A DNA stretch of 64,000 nt from Psychrobacter aestuarii (GCF_904846035.1 NZ_CAJGYT010000001.1:1860001-1924000), one strand, 5' to 3'; shown: positions 34,121-43,762, numbered from the stretch's first letter. The notes: generated by a model from the letters alone, not told the origin. Program-made: numbers and translations.

Positions 34121-34966
34121 TTATGCAGGGACATGAACTGCCAGCTGCTCAATCACCGCTTGAATACCATGCTCTTCAATCGTACCTGTGACCAAGTCAG
34201 CACGCGCTTTGAGTGCTTCTTTGGCATCGCCCATCGCTACCGCAAAACCCACCAAATCAAACATCTCTAAGTCATTCATGCCATCGCCGAACGCCATGCA
34301 GTCTTTGGCATCGACGCCGTAATAAGCACACACATCAAGGATACCGCGCGCTTTGGACGCCTCAATCGGTAAAATATCCGCGCCGATGTAGTGCCAGTGC
34401 ACCAGTTTTAGCCCGTATGCGGCAAAGTCGATGTCCTGCATCTGCTCATCGGAGTGATTAAAAAATACCGAGCATTGGTACACCGCATTGTTGTGATGGT
34501 GCTCAGGGTCGATGATGGAATAGATGTTTTTGTTATTGTATTCGCGTATCAGCTCATTGTCATTGACCCACGCCAGATGCGTTGCGGAGTCAAACTTATA
34601 GGTCACATTACTCGATTGGCAAAGACGCTGCATGTCCTCGATGTGTGCCTCGGTCAGCGGGTAGTCGCTGATGATGCCTTGATGGTCATAGCTGTATTGC
34701 CCATTCATGCAAATGATGGCATCCAATACTTCTGAATCGAGCAGCGCAATGATATCCTCGGGCAAAATGGCTTTTGAGCGCCCTGTAGATATCACCAGTT
34801 TGATGTCTGTTTTAGCAAGCGCTTGCAGCGTGGCTTTGTTGTGCTCGGCAATGATACCGCCACGGCTCAAGGTATCATCAATATCAAAAAATATGATTTT
34901 TGGGGTCGGCACAGAGGCGTTGCTGGCGGTGTGCTTGGGCGCGACGGGCGTAGAAGCGGCTGGCAT
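34121..34966 (-). CDS. Cof-type HAD-IIB family phosphatase
   Basis: This 281-residue cytosolic enzyme belongs to the haloacid dehalogenase superfamily, subclass IIB, whose members dephosphorylate sugar phosphates and related small molecules. Motif I is FFDIDDTL with nucleophile D28 and acid D30. Motif II is the threonine-containing LVISTGR near 57-63. Motif III lysine is in IEASKARGI, and motif IV is GDGMNDLEM near residue 232. A 20-residue Ala/Thr/Pro-rich N-terminal extension is unusual but the ATG has a good AAGGA five bases upstream. The substrate cannot be deduced. Confidence 0.88.
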   Translation of the reverse strand: MPAASTPVAPKHTASNASVPTPKIIFFDIDDTLSRGGIIAEHNKATLQALAKTDIKLVISTGRSKAILPEDIIALLDSEVLDAIICMNGQYSYDHQGIISDYPLTEAHIEDMQRLCQSSNVTYKFDSATHLAWVNDNELIREYNNKNIYSIIDPEHHHNNAVYQCSVFFNHSDEQMQDIDFAAYGLKLVHWHYIGADILPIEASKARGILDVCAYYGVDAKDCMAFGDGMNDLEMFDLVGFAVAMGDAKEALKARADLVTGTIEEHGIQAVIEQLAVHVPA

Positions 34967-35279
34967 GAGATTCCTTTTTATTATAAATGCTGATAATCGT
35001 AAACGTTAGGACTGAGCTATAGCATAGCAAGGCTGCGGCAAATTTGTTTATGGCTTTTGTGAGGGCGGGCGGGTTTTGTCACGGTTTTGTTGTGCCTATC
35101 GTCGGGTTGTACGCGCCCTACATGAATTGTTGAACACTAATCGTCATAATAAGGGCAAAGTCTCATACAGCGGCACTATTGATTTTTCCAGCTTTGCCGT
35201 CATATATGCTTCATAGTAAGCATCTACTGTTTAGTTTTATTAACAAAAACAGTAGACGCACAGCATAAAGGACAAAGCG
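34967..35279. other. Divergent spacer with leader hairpin
   Basis: These 313 bp separate the HAD phosphatase and hemerythrin-like genes, which point away from each other, so both promoters should lie here. A 9-bp hairpin, CTACTGTTT (35224-35232) with AAACAGTAG (35247-35255), lies in the presumed leader of the hemerythrin-like gene, 24 bp before its start. No gene was found. Confidence 0.55.
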
Positions 35280-35864
35280 ATGACTGAACCGAACACCACA
35301 AAAACCACCGAAGCGCATGCTGGCGCACGTCTTGCGCCGCGCCATCCTGATACGCGGCTGGACAGCGACTGGCTGTTTTTGTATCAGCAGCTGCCGCCTG
35401 AAGAATGGCAAAGCGTTGATTATGGTTATAAGACTTCATTTTGGCTCAGTATTCATGCTGACATTCGCCACAGCCAGCAAACGCTGAACGACATCAGCGC
35501 CCTGTATCAGGCGGGCAAGCTGACGTGGGCAGACTACCGCAAGCACCTGTTGCCGCGCATGCGTCAATACATTCTCAAGCTACATCAGCACCACAGTATC
35601 GAAGACCAAGGGTACTTTCCGCAGTTTGTGCGTATGTATCCGCAGCTCAAGGCAGGTTTTGAGATATTGGACGCCGACCATGTACATTTGGATACGCTGC
35701 TCGCCGATTGGCAAGTATTGAACCAAAGCCTTGCCGTCAGTGAGACTGAAGATGAGGCATTGGCAGCCAAGCTGCACGCGATGATTGCTGAGGTTGGGTC
35801 GCTGATGTCGCAGCATTTAAGCGATGAAGAGGACTTGGTGATTCCGATTTTGGGATTGGGCTAG
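35280..35864 (+). CDS. Hemerythrin-like domain protein
   Basis: The 194-residue soluble protein has the spaced histidine and acidic residues of a di-iron hemerythrin fold. Candidate ligands are H59 (SIHADIRH), H105 and E108 (HHSIEDQG), H134 or H136 (DADHVHLD), and H179 with E183 or D185 (QHLSDEEDLVIPIL). Hemerythrin-like proteins bind oxygen or nitric oxide, or take part in iron and redox repair. Which of these applies cannot be told. The start follows AAGGA (35267-35271). The N-terminal 50 residues have no recognised domain. It is transcribed alone. Confidence 0.82.
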   Translation: MTEPNTTKTTEAHAGARLAPRHPDTRLDSDWLFLYQQLPPEEWQSVDYGYKTSFWLSIHADIRHSQQTLNDISALYQAGKLTWADYRKHLLPRMRQYILKLHQHHSIEDQGYFPQFVRMYPQLKAGFEILDADHVHLDTLLADWQVLNQSLAVSETEDEALAAKLHAMIAEVGSLMSQHLSDEEDLVIPILGLG

Positions 35865-36025
35865 AGCTGTTATTGTTAGTAAAAACGTTGATGAGAGGGG
35901 ATTTTTTGTGTCTGTACGGTATAAAAACGAACCTTTATAGAATAAAAATCTTAAAAGACTATTGATTATTTTTATAAGCAGATAGTATGCTACGAGAGGT
36001 TAGTTTTTATAAAAAGGATTTTTTT

Positions 36026-36511
36026 ATGGACATCTATACAAGCTATCCTTCAAACACTTATAAGCGAAATGGTGAGCATATCCTTATCAGTCTGACGTAT
36101 CTTGCAAAACATACTGATGAAAACACAGGTCTTGGTCTGATGCGCGAGCTTGAGCAGTGGCGCAGGTATCTCAACGAGATGGGTATCGTTTCAATCCTTG
36201 TGATTAATGACGGTTACTTTATCCAAAACTTTCAAGGCCCGCGACCTGAGGTCAATAAGGCGCTGTCTCGAATAGTAAGTGATTATCCACAAATCTCACC
36301 GCAAGTTGTGGAGGTAAAAGAGATTGACGAGTGCCAATGGAATGGCTATCTGATCAGACATCTCACGACCAGCGTAGAAGACGAAGAGCACACACTAAAA
36401 TACTTTTCAGCAGGTCACGATTTTAATCCCTACATGATGAGTAATGCTCAGATTGACGGTTTTTTAAACGCCGTATTCAAAGATAAAAAATCTCAAGGCA
36501 GTGTGCGCTAG
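36026..36511 (+). CDS. BLUF-domain-like protein with altered flavin-site residues
   Basis: The 161-residue protein resembles short BLUF blue-light sensors such as Acinetobacter BlsA. ILISLTYLAKHT gives the first strand with Tyr25, and NDGYFIQNFQGPRPEV gives the strand with Gln67. The Tyr-Gln spacing of 42 equals that of AppA (Tyr21, Gln63). After these, VKEIDE matches the segment before the usual Trp-Ser-Met, and HDFNPYMM matches the BlsA C-terminal cap. The canonical Asn and the Trp/Met positions appear as Leu49, Tyr108 and Ile110. Photochemistry may therefore be altered or lost. ATG 36026 is preceded by AAGGA (36014-36018); an upstream ATG at 35987 lacks a good site. Confidence 0.7.
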   Translation: MDIYTSYPSNTYKRNGEHILISLTYLAKHTDENTGLGLMRELEQWRRYLNEMGIVSILVINDGYFIQNFQGPRPEVNKALSRIVSDYPQISPQVVEVKEIDECQWNGYLIRHLTTSVEDEEHTLKYFSAGHDFNPYMMSNAQIDGFLNAVFKDKKSQGSVR

Positions 36512-36530
36512 TTATCAGCGCTATGCTTTA

Positions 36531-37229
36531 CTATAAAAAATCCAGACAGCGTCGGTTGTCTGGATTTTTTATAGGAGGGGATGACCAATTCGTCTGTTCT
36601 GCGATAGACTGTCCTGTATAATCCACTGTCTGATAAACTTCTGTTTTATGCTGTATGTATCGACGCTGCCAAGCACTTGCAAGCTGTAGCGCTTTTATAT
36701 AGTTTCGCTGAAACTGTATAGTGTCGACATGTTCAGGGTAGTCCAGCTGTTTGATTAAATGGTTGCTATCCATTAGCGAAAACAGCTTGTCAAAATCTTC
36801 GGTACCTTCTGTTTTACGCTCATCAATACCTAACCAGAAATCTAAAATCGCTGCGTTTTTTTCCTCTATAGTGTTTGCTTGACACAGCTTATCTATATAC
36901 ATGAGCGTCTGAACCTGAAGTGCCTGTTCTAAACCTGGCAGTATAAAACCGAGCGCATTAATGACTTTTAGAAAATGTCGAAAAGGTTGTCCTTCAATAT
37001 CGCCCATAGTCTCTGTAGGCATATCGTCTAAAAAATAAAGCATCGTGTCATCATAAACGTTCTGCATCAGCCATTTATTGATAACGTCTCTATAAAAAAT
37101 GTAATGCTGCCGCTGCAAAGAATAATAATGCTCAACAATAAGTAAGACCAAGTTATCTAATATATAAATATCTTGGTCGCTAAGCTTATGTCGGCTGAGT
37201 GAATCACCCAGCCCATCACTATTGCTCAC
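36531..37229 (-). CDS. Unrecognised helical protein downstream of and coupled to parC
   Basis: I do not recognise this protein. It is soluble and probably all-helical, 232 residues from the GTG at 37229 (MSNSDGLGDSLSRHK), with many aromatic and leucine residues (DNLVLLIVEHYYSLQRQHYIFYRDVINKWL). It has no signal peptide or obvious catalytic motif. GTG is preferred because GGAG, inside the last codons of parC, lies 7 bases upstream. An in-frame ATG at 37247 would overlap parC by 14 bp. The gene looks co-transcribed with parC. Its base composition is lower in G+C than parC, so it may be a later insertion. The stop codon lies within the terminator. Confidence 0.7.
   Translation of the reverse strand: MSNSDGLGDSLSRHKLSDQDIYILDNLVLLIVEHYYSLQRQHYIFYRDVINKWLMQNVYDDTMLYFLDDMPTETMGDIEGQPFRHFLKVINALGFILPGLEQALQVQTLMYIDKLCQANTIEEKNAAILDFWLGIDERKTEGTEDFDKLFSLMDSNHLIKQLDYPEHVDTIQFQRNYIKALQLASAWQRRYIQHKTEVYQTVDYTGQSIAEQTNWSSPPIKNPDNRRCLDFL
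36535..36570. terminator. Bidirectional terminator overlapping the end of the minus-strand gene
   Basis: AAAAAATCCAGAC (36535-36547) pairs perfectly with GTCTGGATTTTTT (36558-36570) around a ten-base loop. On the minus strand the T-run encodes the last residues (Phe-Leu) of the 36531-37229 gene, so its coding end and the terminator are the same DNA. Confidence 0.88.
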
Positions 37230-37233
37230 AACA

Positions 37234-39513
37234 TCACTCCGCCACATCCAGGCTCGTCACGTTTTGAAAACCGCGCGGCAGCTGTCCGCCACGGTTGCCG
37301 CGATTGCCTTGATAGTTGGCGATGTCCATTGGCTTTAGGGTCACGTGGCGTTTGCCTGCGGTGACGACGAGGCTGTCATTCGGCTGTAGCGCGGTCATGG
37401 CGATAACCGCTTCGCCTGCTTTTAGTGCAATCATCTTGTTGCCTTTGCCGCGTGCTTGCTCAGGCAAGTCATCTAAATGAAACACCAACAGATAGCCTGC
37501 ATTGGTCGCCACAGCGATACGCAAATCGTCCAAAGCTTCTGCGCCGTCCAGTGTCTCAGGCAGCATCAATGCAGGCAATAAAGTTGCATCTGCGCCGAGG
37601 GTTAGGATTTGTTTGCCTGCTTTTTGGTTGGTGTCCAGATTGCCGAGCTGATTGATAAAGCCATAACCGCTGCTGCTCGCGAGCACCAAGCGCGCGTTAC
37701 TGTCGCCAGCTAAGAGCTGCTCAAAGCTTGCGCCTGATGGCGGCTTTAACACACTGGTCAGCGGGTCGCCCTGTCCGCGTGCTGAGGCGAGGGTGTGCGC
37801 GTCAACACTGTAGCTGCGCCCTTTATTGTCAAGGATGTAGATTTTTTCATTGGACTTGCCGCGTACTTGCGCCTGATAGCTATCGCCTGAGCGATAGCTC
37901 ATCCCTGAGGCGTCGACCTCATGTCCTTTTGCCGCACGTATCCAGCCCGCTTTGGACAAGATGGCGGTAATTGGCTCACTTGGAATCAAGTCAGACTCTT
38001 TTAGCGCTTGCGCTTCGCCGCGCTCAACCAGTGGCGAGTTGCGGCTGTCGCCGTGCGTCTTCATGTCTTCGTTGAGCTCATCGATGATAAGCGCGGTCAA
38101 GCGTTCAGGGTCGTCAAGGCTCGCTTGTAGACCATCGCGCTCGGCTTGTAGCTCGTTTTGCTCTGACTTTAGCGCCATTTCCTCAAGCTTGGCCAGCTGA
38201 CGCAAACGAATGTCCAAAATCGCCGCTGCTTGCGTGTCTGACAAGTTATAGCGGTTCATCAGTGCTTGCTTTGGTTCGTCTTCTTCACGAATGATGGCGA
38301 TGACGTCATCAATGTTGAGATAGGCAATCAGCAAGCCCGCCAAAATGTGCAAGCGCTTATCAATTTTATCAAGGCGATGCTGGATGCGGCGCGTGACCAC
38401 CGTGCGGCGGCTATCGAGCCATTCGCTGAGGATGTCTTTTAGGTTTTTGACTTGCGGCTTACCATTTAAGCCAATCATATTCAGATTGACGCGGTAATTG
38501 TGCTCAAGGTCAGTACTGGCAAACAAGTGCCCCATGACGCGCGCCACATCCACACGGCTAGAGCGCAGCTCTAAGACGATGCGGCAGGGGTTTTCGTGGT
38601 CGGACTCGTCGTGAATGTCCGTGACCCACGGCAGTTTTTTGTCCATCATCAGGCGGGCAATTTGCTCTTGGATTTTGCTGCCTGAGACTTGATAGGGCAG
38701 CGCATCGATGATGATGAGGTTCTTTTCTTTGGGGTCGATATAGTAGGTCGCGCGCATCTTATAGCTGCCGCGTCCTTTTTCATAGATGGCTTGCAAATCT
38801 TTTTTGGGCGTGATGATTTCTGCTTTGGTGGGCAAATCAGGCGCGGGCAAGGTTTGCGTGAGCTGCTTGACTGACAGTTCAGGGTTTTTAAGCAGGCGAA
38901 TGGCAGCGCGCACCACCTCGCTTAAGTTATGCGGCGGAATGTCGGTCGCCATACCGACCGCGATACCTGTCGTGCCGTTTAATAAAATATTGGGTAGGCG
39001 CGCAGGCAGGGTGACAGGCTCTAGCATCGAGCCGTCAAAGTTGTCTTGCCAATCGACCGTGCCTTGCCCCAGCTCTGCGAGCAAAGTATTGGCGTAGGCG
39101 GACATTTTGGCTTCGGTATAGCGCATCGCGGCAAAGGATTTGGGGTCATCAGGGCTGCCCCAGTTGCCTTGACCTGTGATGAGCGGATAGCGGTAGCTGA
39201 ACGGCTGCGCCATCAACACCATGGCTTCATAGCAAGCGGTATCGCCGTGCGGATGGTATTTACCCAGCACGTCACCGACGGTACGCGCCGACTTTTTGGG
39301 TTTGGCAGAGGCTTTGAGTCCAAGCTCGCTCATGGCGTAGATGATGCGCCGCTGTACAGGCTTTAGCCCATCGGCAATGTGCGGCAGCGCACGGTCCATA
39401 ATGACGTACATCGCATAGTTCAGATACGCCTGCTCGGTAAACTCTGCAATGGAGCGTGTGTCCATCGCATCATCGGGCAGGGCGGGCGTGGTCGGGTCTA
39501 ACACATCAGACAT
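37234..39513 (-). CDS. parC: DNA topoisomerase IV subunit A
   Basis: ParC, with ParE, decatenates daughter chromosomes. The 759-residue protein has the catalytic tyrosine Y132 in [12 protein letters not shown] and the breakage-reunion core with [13 protein letters not shown] coiled-coil gate region (about 380-480) and the C-terminal beta-pinwheel follow. Length and the ending distinguish it from GyrA, which lacks this short tail. In the quinolone-determining loop [12 protein letters not shown], threonine (T92) stands where E. coli has Ser80, and E96 corresponds to Glu84. parE is not in the window. Confidence 0.95.
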   Translation of the reverse strand: MSDVLDPTTPALPDDAMDTRSIAEFTEQAYLNYAMYVIMDRALPHIADGLKPVQRRIIYAMSELGLKASAKPKKSARTVGDVLGKYHPHGDTACYEAMVLMAQPFSYRYPLITGQGNWGSPDDPKSFAAMRYTEAKMSAYANTLLAELGQGTVDWQDNFDGSMLEPVTLPARLPNILLNGTTGIAVGMATDIPPHNLSEVVRAAIRLLKNPELSVKQLTQTLPAPDLPTKAEIITPKKDLQAIYEKGRGSYKMRATYYIDPKEKNLIIIDALPYQVSGSKIQEQIARLMMDKKLPWVTDIHDESDHENPCRIVLELRSSRVDVARVMGHLFASTDLEHNYRVNLNMIGLNGKPQVKNLKDILSEWLDSRRTVVTRRIQHRLDKIDKRLHILAGLLIAYLNIDDVIAIIREEDEPKQALMNRYNLSDTQAAAILDIRLRQLAKLEEMALKSEQNELQAERDGLQASLDDPERLTALIIDELNEDMKTHGDSRNSPLVERGEAQALKESDLIPSEPITAILSKAGWIRAAKGHEVDASGMSYRSGDSYQAQVRGKSNEKIYILDNKGRSYSVDAHTLASARGQGDPLTSVLKPPSGASFEQLLAGDSNARLVLASSSGYGFINQLGNLDTNQKAGKQILTLGADATLLPALMLPETLDGAEALDDLRIAVATNAGYLLVFHLDDLPEQARGKGNKMIALKAGEAVIAMTALQPNDSLVVTAGKRHVTLKPMDIANYQGNRGNRGGQLPRGFQNVTSLDVAE

Positions 39514-39840
39514 AACAGCATCACTTATTAGGTTATATGAATAATAAAAGCAGAAACGGGCACAGCAGGACCAGCGCGTCTGACGCTGGTTGGTGCGCGC
39601 TTGAATGAGAAGAAAAATATACCGCTATCGTAAAGCAATTTGGGCAAATTAAAAAGCCGCCTGCTTGGGCTAAACGTCAAGAACTGTCGCGCACAGCAAA
39701 ACGAGCACTTCCCATACAGAACGACGTTGCCAGTCATTTGGCGGCAAGCTATAGAATAATTTGTTTATTTAATATACTTTTGTGCATTTATTATTGCTAT
39801 ATTATCGACATCACTCAAGCATTATAAGGACAGCCCTGCC
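39514..39840. other. Divergent parC / VWA-gene spacer
   Basis: These 327 bp lie between the divergent parC and VWA-lipoprotein genes and should hold both promoters. The right-hand 100 bp are AT-rich (about 39,745-39,830). A minus-strand open frame here was rejected as chance. An AAGGA (39825-39829) precedes the next start. No other element was recognised. Confidence 0.55.
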
Positions 39841-41634
39841 ATGACTCTGCGCCGTTCATCGTCACCCTCTACTCAGGCTTTATTGCCTTTCATGACCATC
39901 AGCGCGCTCGGCATGGCGCTGAGCAGCTGTAGCCAACTGCCAAGCGAGCAGGTCAGTAGCAGCACGCAGCCGACACCCATGCCAAGCGAGGTTGTATACG
40001 TGCCGCCAATGTCCGAAGCGGTATCTGCAGACAGCGCCTCCATTGTAAGCGCTCAGCCATCGCCCGCACCGAGCGCTATGCTAAGTGTAATACCTCTCTC
40101 AGGCGGCACGCCTACCGCGCCAATGTACACCAAGCAGCGCGCAGACATCATGCCAAGACCTATCAATGACGCCAACCGCGACAACTACCAAGACACCGAG
40201 GCGAACCCCATTCACCGCACCGAAGAGATGCCAGTTGCCACCTTATCTATCGACACCGATACGGGCAGCTATGCCAATGTGCGCCGCTATCTAAAAGAAG
40301 GTCATCTGCCGCCGACAGATGCGGTGCGTATTGAAGAGATGGTCAACTATTTTAATGCCGATTTTCGTCATGCCCAGCAGGTCAAAGGCGCGCCGTTTGT
40401 GGTCACCACAGCATTGACCGAATCGCCGTGGGACGCGACAGGACAGCGTAATCAGCTATTAAAAGTCGGCATCAAGGCAGTCGATAAAGTGAGCAGTGCG
40501 CAATCGAGTATGCCGCCTGCCAACTTGGTATTTTTGGTAGACGTGTCAGGCTCGATGGGCACGGACGACAAATTGCCATTGGCAAAATCCAGCTTGCGCC
40601 TACTGGCAAAGACCCTGCGCGCTGAGGACACGATTAGCATTGTCAGCTATTCAGGCTCGACCGAGGTAGTGTTGCCCGCAACCGCTGGTGATAAAACTGC
40701 CACCATCGAGCGCGCCATTGACCGTCTGAGCGCAGGCGGCAGTACCAACGGCGAAGACGCGCTTAAACTGGCTTATCAGCAAGCGGCAGCTTCTTTTAAA
40801 AATAAGGGCATCAACCGTATCTTGATGCTGACCGATGGCGACTTTAATGTCGGGGTCAGTGATGTGGACAGCATGATTGACATGGTCAAGATGCAGCGCG
40901 ACCGTGGTATTTCGCTGTCGACCATCGGCTTTGGGCGCGGCAACTTAAACGACTACATGATGGAGCAAATCGCGGACAATGGGAATGGCAACTACAGCTA
41001 TATCGACAGTCTGACCGAAGCCAAAAAAGTGCTCGGTGATGAGCGCGCCGCCACCTTTAATACCGTCGCGCACGATGTCAAAGTGCAGCTGGAGTTTAAC
41101 CCGCGCTACGTGTCCGAATGGCGCTTAATCGGTTATGAAAATCGCGTTCTTGATGAGAGCGCATTTAACAACGACAAGGTAGATGCAGGCGAGCTGGGCG
41201 CGGGCAAGTCGGTGGTCGCACTCTTTGAGCTGACCCCGCGCGGCGAAAAAGGCATGTATCCTGCGCGCCGTTATGACGCCAAGCAAACCGTAAATGGCAA
41301 CGCAAACGAGTTGGGCTTTTTGAAATTTCGCTATAAAGACAGTGCAAAAAGCAGCTCTAAGCTGATTAGCCTGCCACTCACCAACACCCGCGCTAGCTCC
41401 CTGAACAGTAGCGATGCCGATACGCGCTTTAGCGTGGCGGTCGCAGGCTTTGCCCAGCGTTTACAGGGCAGCCCGTATGTCCATGATTGGCGGTACCAAG
41501 ACAGTGGTAGCTTGGCACAAGGTAGCTTGACGAGCTTGTCTGACCCCTACGGACTGCGCCGCGAGTTTGTGCAATTGACCGAGCTTGCCGATGCCTTGAC
41601 ACCGACAAACCATCAAAACGACGCGGATAAATAA
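39841..41634 (+). CDS. VWA-domain lipoprotein (YfbK-like)
   Basis: The 597-residue precursor has a signal peptide ending in LSSC (C30), so it is probably lipid-anchored on the periplasmic side. A Ser/Pro-rich linker leads to the N-terminal domain that begins IDTDTGSYANVRRYL and is typical of YfbK relatives. The von Willebrand A domain has an intact metal-ion site: D234-x-S236-x-S238 (DVSGSMG), the threonine in STNGEDAL and the aspartate in LTDGDFNVG. The C-terminal part continues the YfbK-specific domain (about 390-590). VWA domains bind protein partners through the metal; the partner here is unknown. It is a single-gene unit. Confidence 0.88.
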   Translation: MTLRRSSSPSTQALLPFMTISALGMALSSCSQLPSEQVSSSTQPTPMPSEVVYVPPMSEAVSADSASIVSAQPSPAPSAMLSVIPLSGGTPTAPMYTKQRADIMPRPINDANRDNYQDTEANPIHRTEEMPVATLSIDTDTGSYANVRRYLKEGHLPPTDAVRIEEMVNYFNADFRHAQQVKGAPFVVTTALTESPWDATGQRNQLLKVGIKAVDKVSSAQSSMPPANLVFLVDVSGSMGTDDKLPLAKSSLRLLAKTLRAEDTISIVSYSGSTEVVLPATAGDKTATIERAIDRLSAGGSTNGEDALKLAYQQAAASFKNKGINRILMLTDGDFNVGVSDVDSMIDMVKMQRDRGISLSTIGFGRGNLNDYMMEQIADNGNGNYSYIDSLTEAKKVLGDERAATFNTVAHDVKVQLEFNPRYVSEWRLIGYENRVLDESAFNNDKVDAGELGAGKSVVALFELTPRGEKGMYPARRYDAKQTVNGNANELGFLKFRYKDSAKSSSKLISLPLTNTRASSLNSSDADTRFSVAVAGFAQRLQGSPYVHDWRYQDSGSLAQGSLTSLSDPYGLRREFVQLTELADALTPTNHQNDADK

Positions 41635-41814
41635 GGCGGCGCGCAAAAACGAACAACAGCACAGCATAGCATAGTGGCGATTTATGCAAACGGTTTGTGC
41701 AAACCCAAGATACGCCTTTTACATTGAGTCGCTTGCATAAAATGTGTATGTTAAAACCATAAACAAAGGAAACGTTGATTAAAAATTTGCCACGATAACA
41801 AGGAGAGCTCGGTT

Positions 41815-43608
41815 ATGGACAATACGCACAAGCCTGTAAGGCGCGATGACAAAGTGTGGTTAAAGACTTATGAAGCCCTAGGCATGGATTATGACATCCA
41901 GATGCCTGCGGACAACACGTCTTTGATTGATATGTTTGAAAAAAGTTTTGCCAAATACAGCGACAAGACCGCCTACATCTGTATGGGCAAGTCCTTGACG
42001 TTTCAGGAAGTCGATTTATATAGCCGTCTTGTCGCCGCCTACCTACAATCCTTAGGACTGACCAAAGGCGATAAAGTCGCGGTCATGATGCCGAACATCT
42101 TGCAGCTGCCCATCACCGTCATTGGCGTGCTGCGCGCAGGCTTGACCTTGGTCAATGTCAACCCGCTGTACACCACCAAAGAGCTGGAGCATCAGCTGAC
42201 CGACTCCGATACCAAAGCCTTATTTATTCTAGAAAACTTCGCCAAAACTTACCAAGACATCGGGCGTAACGTGGTCGAGCATGTGGTCATTACCAGCATG
42301 GGCGATATGATGGGCGCGCTCAAAGGTTTTATCGTGAATGCCGTGGTGCGCCACGTCAAAAAGCTCGTGCCTGATTACAAGGTCGCAGGCAGTGTGCGCT
42401 TTAAAGACGCCTTGGGCGAGGTCACCAGCAGCAAGTACAAGCGCCCAAGTCATGTCAGTATTCATGACGTGGCGGTGCTGCAGTACACTGGCGGTACCAC
42501 TGGGGTGGCAAAAGGCGCGATGCTCACGCACAAAAACCTGCTCGCCAACTTGATGCAATCGGACACCTTTTTGGGCAGCGTGTTTGATGATTTTGAGCAC
42601 AGCGGCGAGCAGCCCGTCATCATGACCGCCTTACCGCTGTATCATATTTTCTCGTTTACCGTGTGCGGCATGTTCGGTCTGTATCGCGGCTGCATCAACC
42701 TATTGGTGCCCAACCCGCGCGACCTAGACAGCTTATTAAAGGCCTATGAGGCGCATCCGCCCGCGTTTTTCCCAGCGGTCAATACGCTGTTTAACGCCCT
42801 TGCCAACAATGAGCGCTTTGCCGCGATGGACCACAGCAAGCTGACCACCTCAATGGGTGGCGGCATGGCAGTACTTGCACCCACCGCTGAAAAATGGCGA
42901 CAAATCACAGGCAATGTCATCACCCAAGGCTACGGTCTGTCTGAAACCTCACCTGTCGCGACCGCCAACCCCATTAACAGCGCGCACTTTAATGGCACGA
43001 TTGGTATTCCGATGCCTGCGACCGATGTGGCGATTTTGGATGAAAACGGCGATGAGTTGCCCCTCGGCGAGCGCGGCGAGATTGGCATCCGTGGTCCGCA
43101 GGTCATGAAAGGCTACTGGAAGCGTGACGATGCCACCGCCGAGTCGATGACCGAAGACGGATTTTTCCGTACAGGTGACATCGGCATCATGGACGATGAA
43201 GGCTACGTGACCATTGTAGATCGCAAAAAAGACATGATTTTGGTCTCAGGTTTTAACGTCTATCCGAACGAAGTTGAAGAAGTGATGGCCGCGCATCCAA
43301 AAATCCTAGAATGCGGTGTGATTGGCGTGCCTGATGATAAAAGCGGCGAAGTGCCCAAAATCTATGTGGTCAAAAAAGAGGACAGCCTCACCGAAGAAGA
43401 CGTGCTCAGCTATGCCAAAAAAGAGCTGACAGGGTACAAGCGCCCGCGTCATGTCGAGTTCATTGATGAGCTGCCAAAGTCCAATGTGGGCAAAATCTTG
43501 CGTAAAGACTTGCGTCAGCTCGAAGAAGATAAGCATGGCAAGAATACCAAAGCGGCGGACACGTCAGCGGCAGCAGACAGCGTAGACGCAGGCGACACGC
43601 AAGCCTAA
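41815..43608 (+). CDS. fadD: Long-chain fatty acid--CoA ligase (first of two)
   Basis: The 597-residue protein activates fatty acids to acyl-CoA through an acyl-adenylate, the entry step to beta-oxidation. The ATP-binding signature YTGGTTGVAKGAML lies near residue 224. The GYGLSETSP motif is at about 374. The adenylate-binding D in RTGDIGIMDDEG and the hinge DRKKDMILVSGFNVYP follow. The catalytic lysine is in LPKSNVGKILRKDLR. A variable Ala/Asp-rich tail of about 24 residues ends the protein. AAGGAGAG precedes the ATG by eight bases. A second, very similar ligase gene lies 326 bp downstream. Confidence 0.95.
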   Translation: MDNTHKPVRRDDKVWLKTYEALGMDYDIQMPADNTSLIDMFEKSFAKYSDKTAYICMGKSLTFQEVDLYSRLVAAYLQSLGLTKGDKVAVMMPNILQLPITVIGVLRAGLTLVNVNPLYTTKELEHQLTDSDTKALFILENFAKTYQDIGRNVVEHVVITSMGDMMGALKGFIVNAVVRHVKKLVPDYKVAGSVRFKDALGEVTSSKYKRPSHVSIHDVAVLQYTGGTTGVAKGAMLTHKNLLANLMQSDTFLGSVFDDFEHSGEQPVIMTALPLYHIFSFTVCGMFGLYRGCINLLVPNPRDLDSLLKAYEAHPPAFFPAVNTLFNALANNERFAAMDHSKLTTSMGGGMAVLAPTAEKWRQITGNVITQGYGLSETSPVATANPINSAHFNGTIGIPMPATDVAILDENGDELPLGERGEIGIRGPQVMKGYWKRDDATAESMTEDGFFRTGDIGIMDDEGYVTIVDRKKDMILVSGFNVYPNEVEEVMAAHPKILECGVIGVPDDKSGEVPKIYVVKKEDSLTEEDVLSYAKKELTGYKRPRHVEFIDELPKSNVGKILRKDLRQLEEDKHGKNTKAADTSAAADSVDAGDTQA

Positions 43609-43665
43609 CCGCGCTCACTGCTCTGCGGCAACCCAGCAATATCAAGGTATTGACACTGCACTAAG

Positions 43666-43699
43666 GCTGAGCGCCTTATAAACGCGCTCAGCTTTTTTT
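43666..43699 (+). terminator. Intrinsic terminator after the first fadD
   Basis: GCTGAGCGC (43666-43674) pairs perfectly with GCGCTCAGC (43684-43692), loop of nine bases, then seven Ts. It separates the two ligase genes transcriptionally. Confidence 0.9.
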
Positions 43700-43716
43700 G
43701 TGGCAGAGAGGTCGTG

Positions 43717-43762
43717 CGCTGGCACATAGCGCTTTTTCAACAAAACTGCTATAGTGCCAGCG
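43717..43762. promoter_or_regulatory. Long inverted repeat upstream of the second fadD
   Basis: CGCTGGCACATAGC (43717-43730) is repeated inverted as GCTATAGTGCCAGCG (43748-43762) with one extra base, separated by 17 bases. The right arm contains TATAGT, which could serve as a -10 element. The 326-bp spacer 43609-43934 otherwise holds only the terminator. It may be an operator or an RNA hairpin. Confidence 0.5.

Noticed and set aside
39528..39737. Minus-strand frame upstream of parC
   Set aside because: It is in the divergent promoter region, has no ribosome-binding site and no recognisable sequence.
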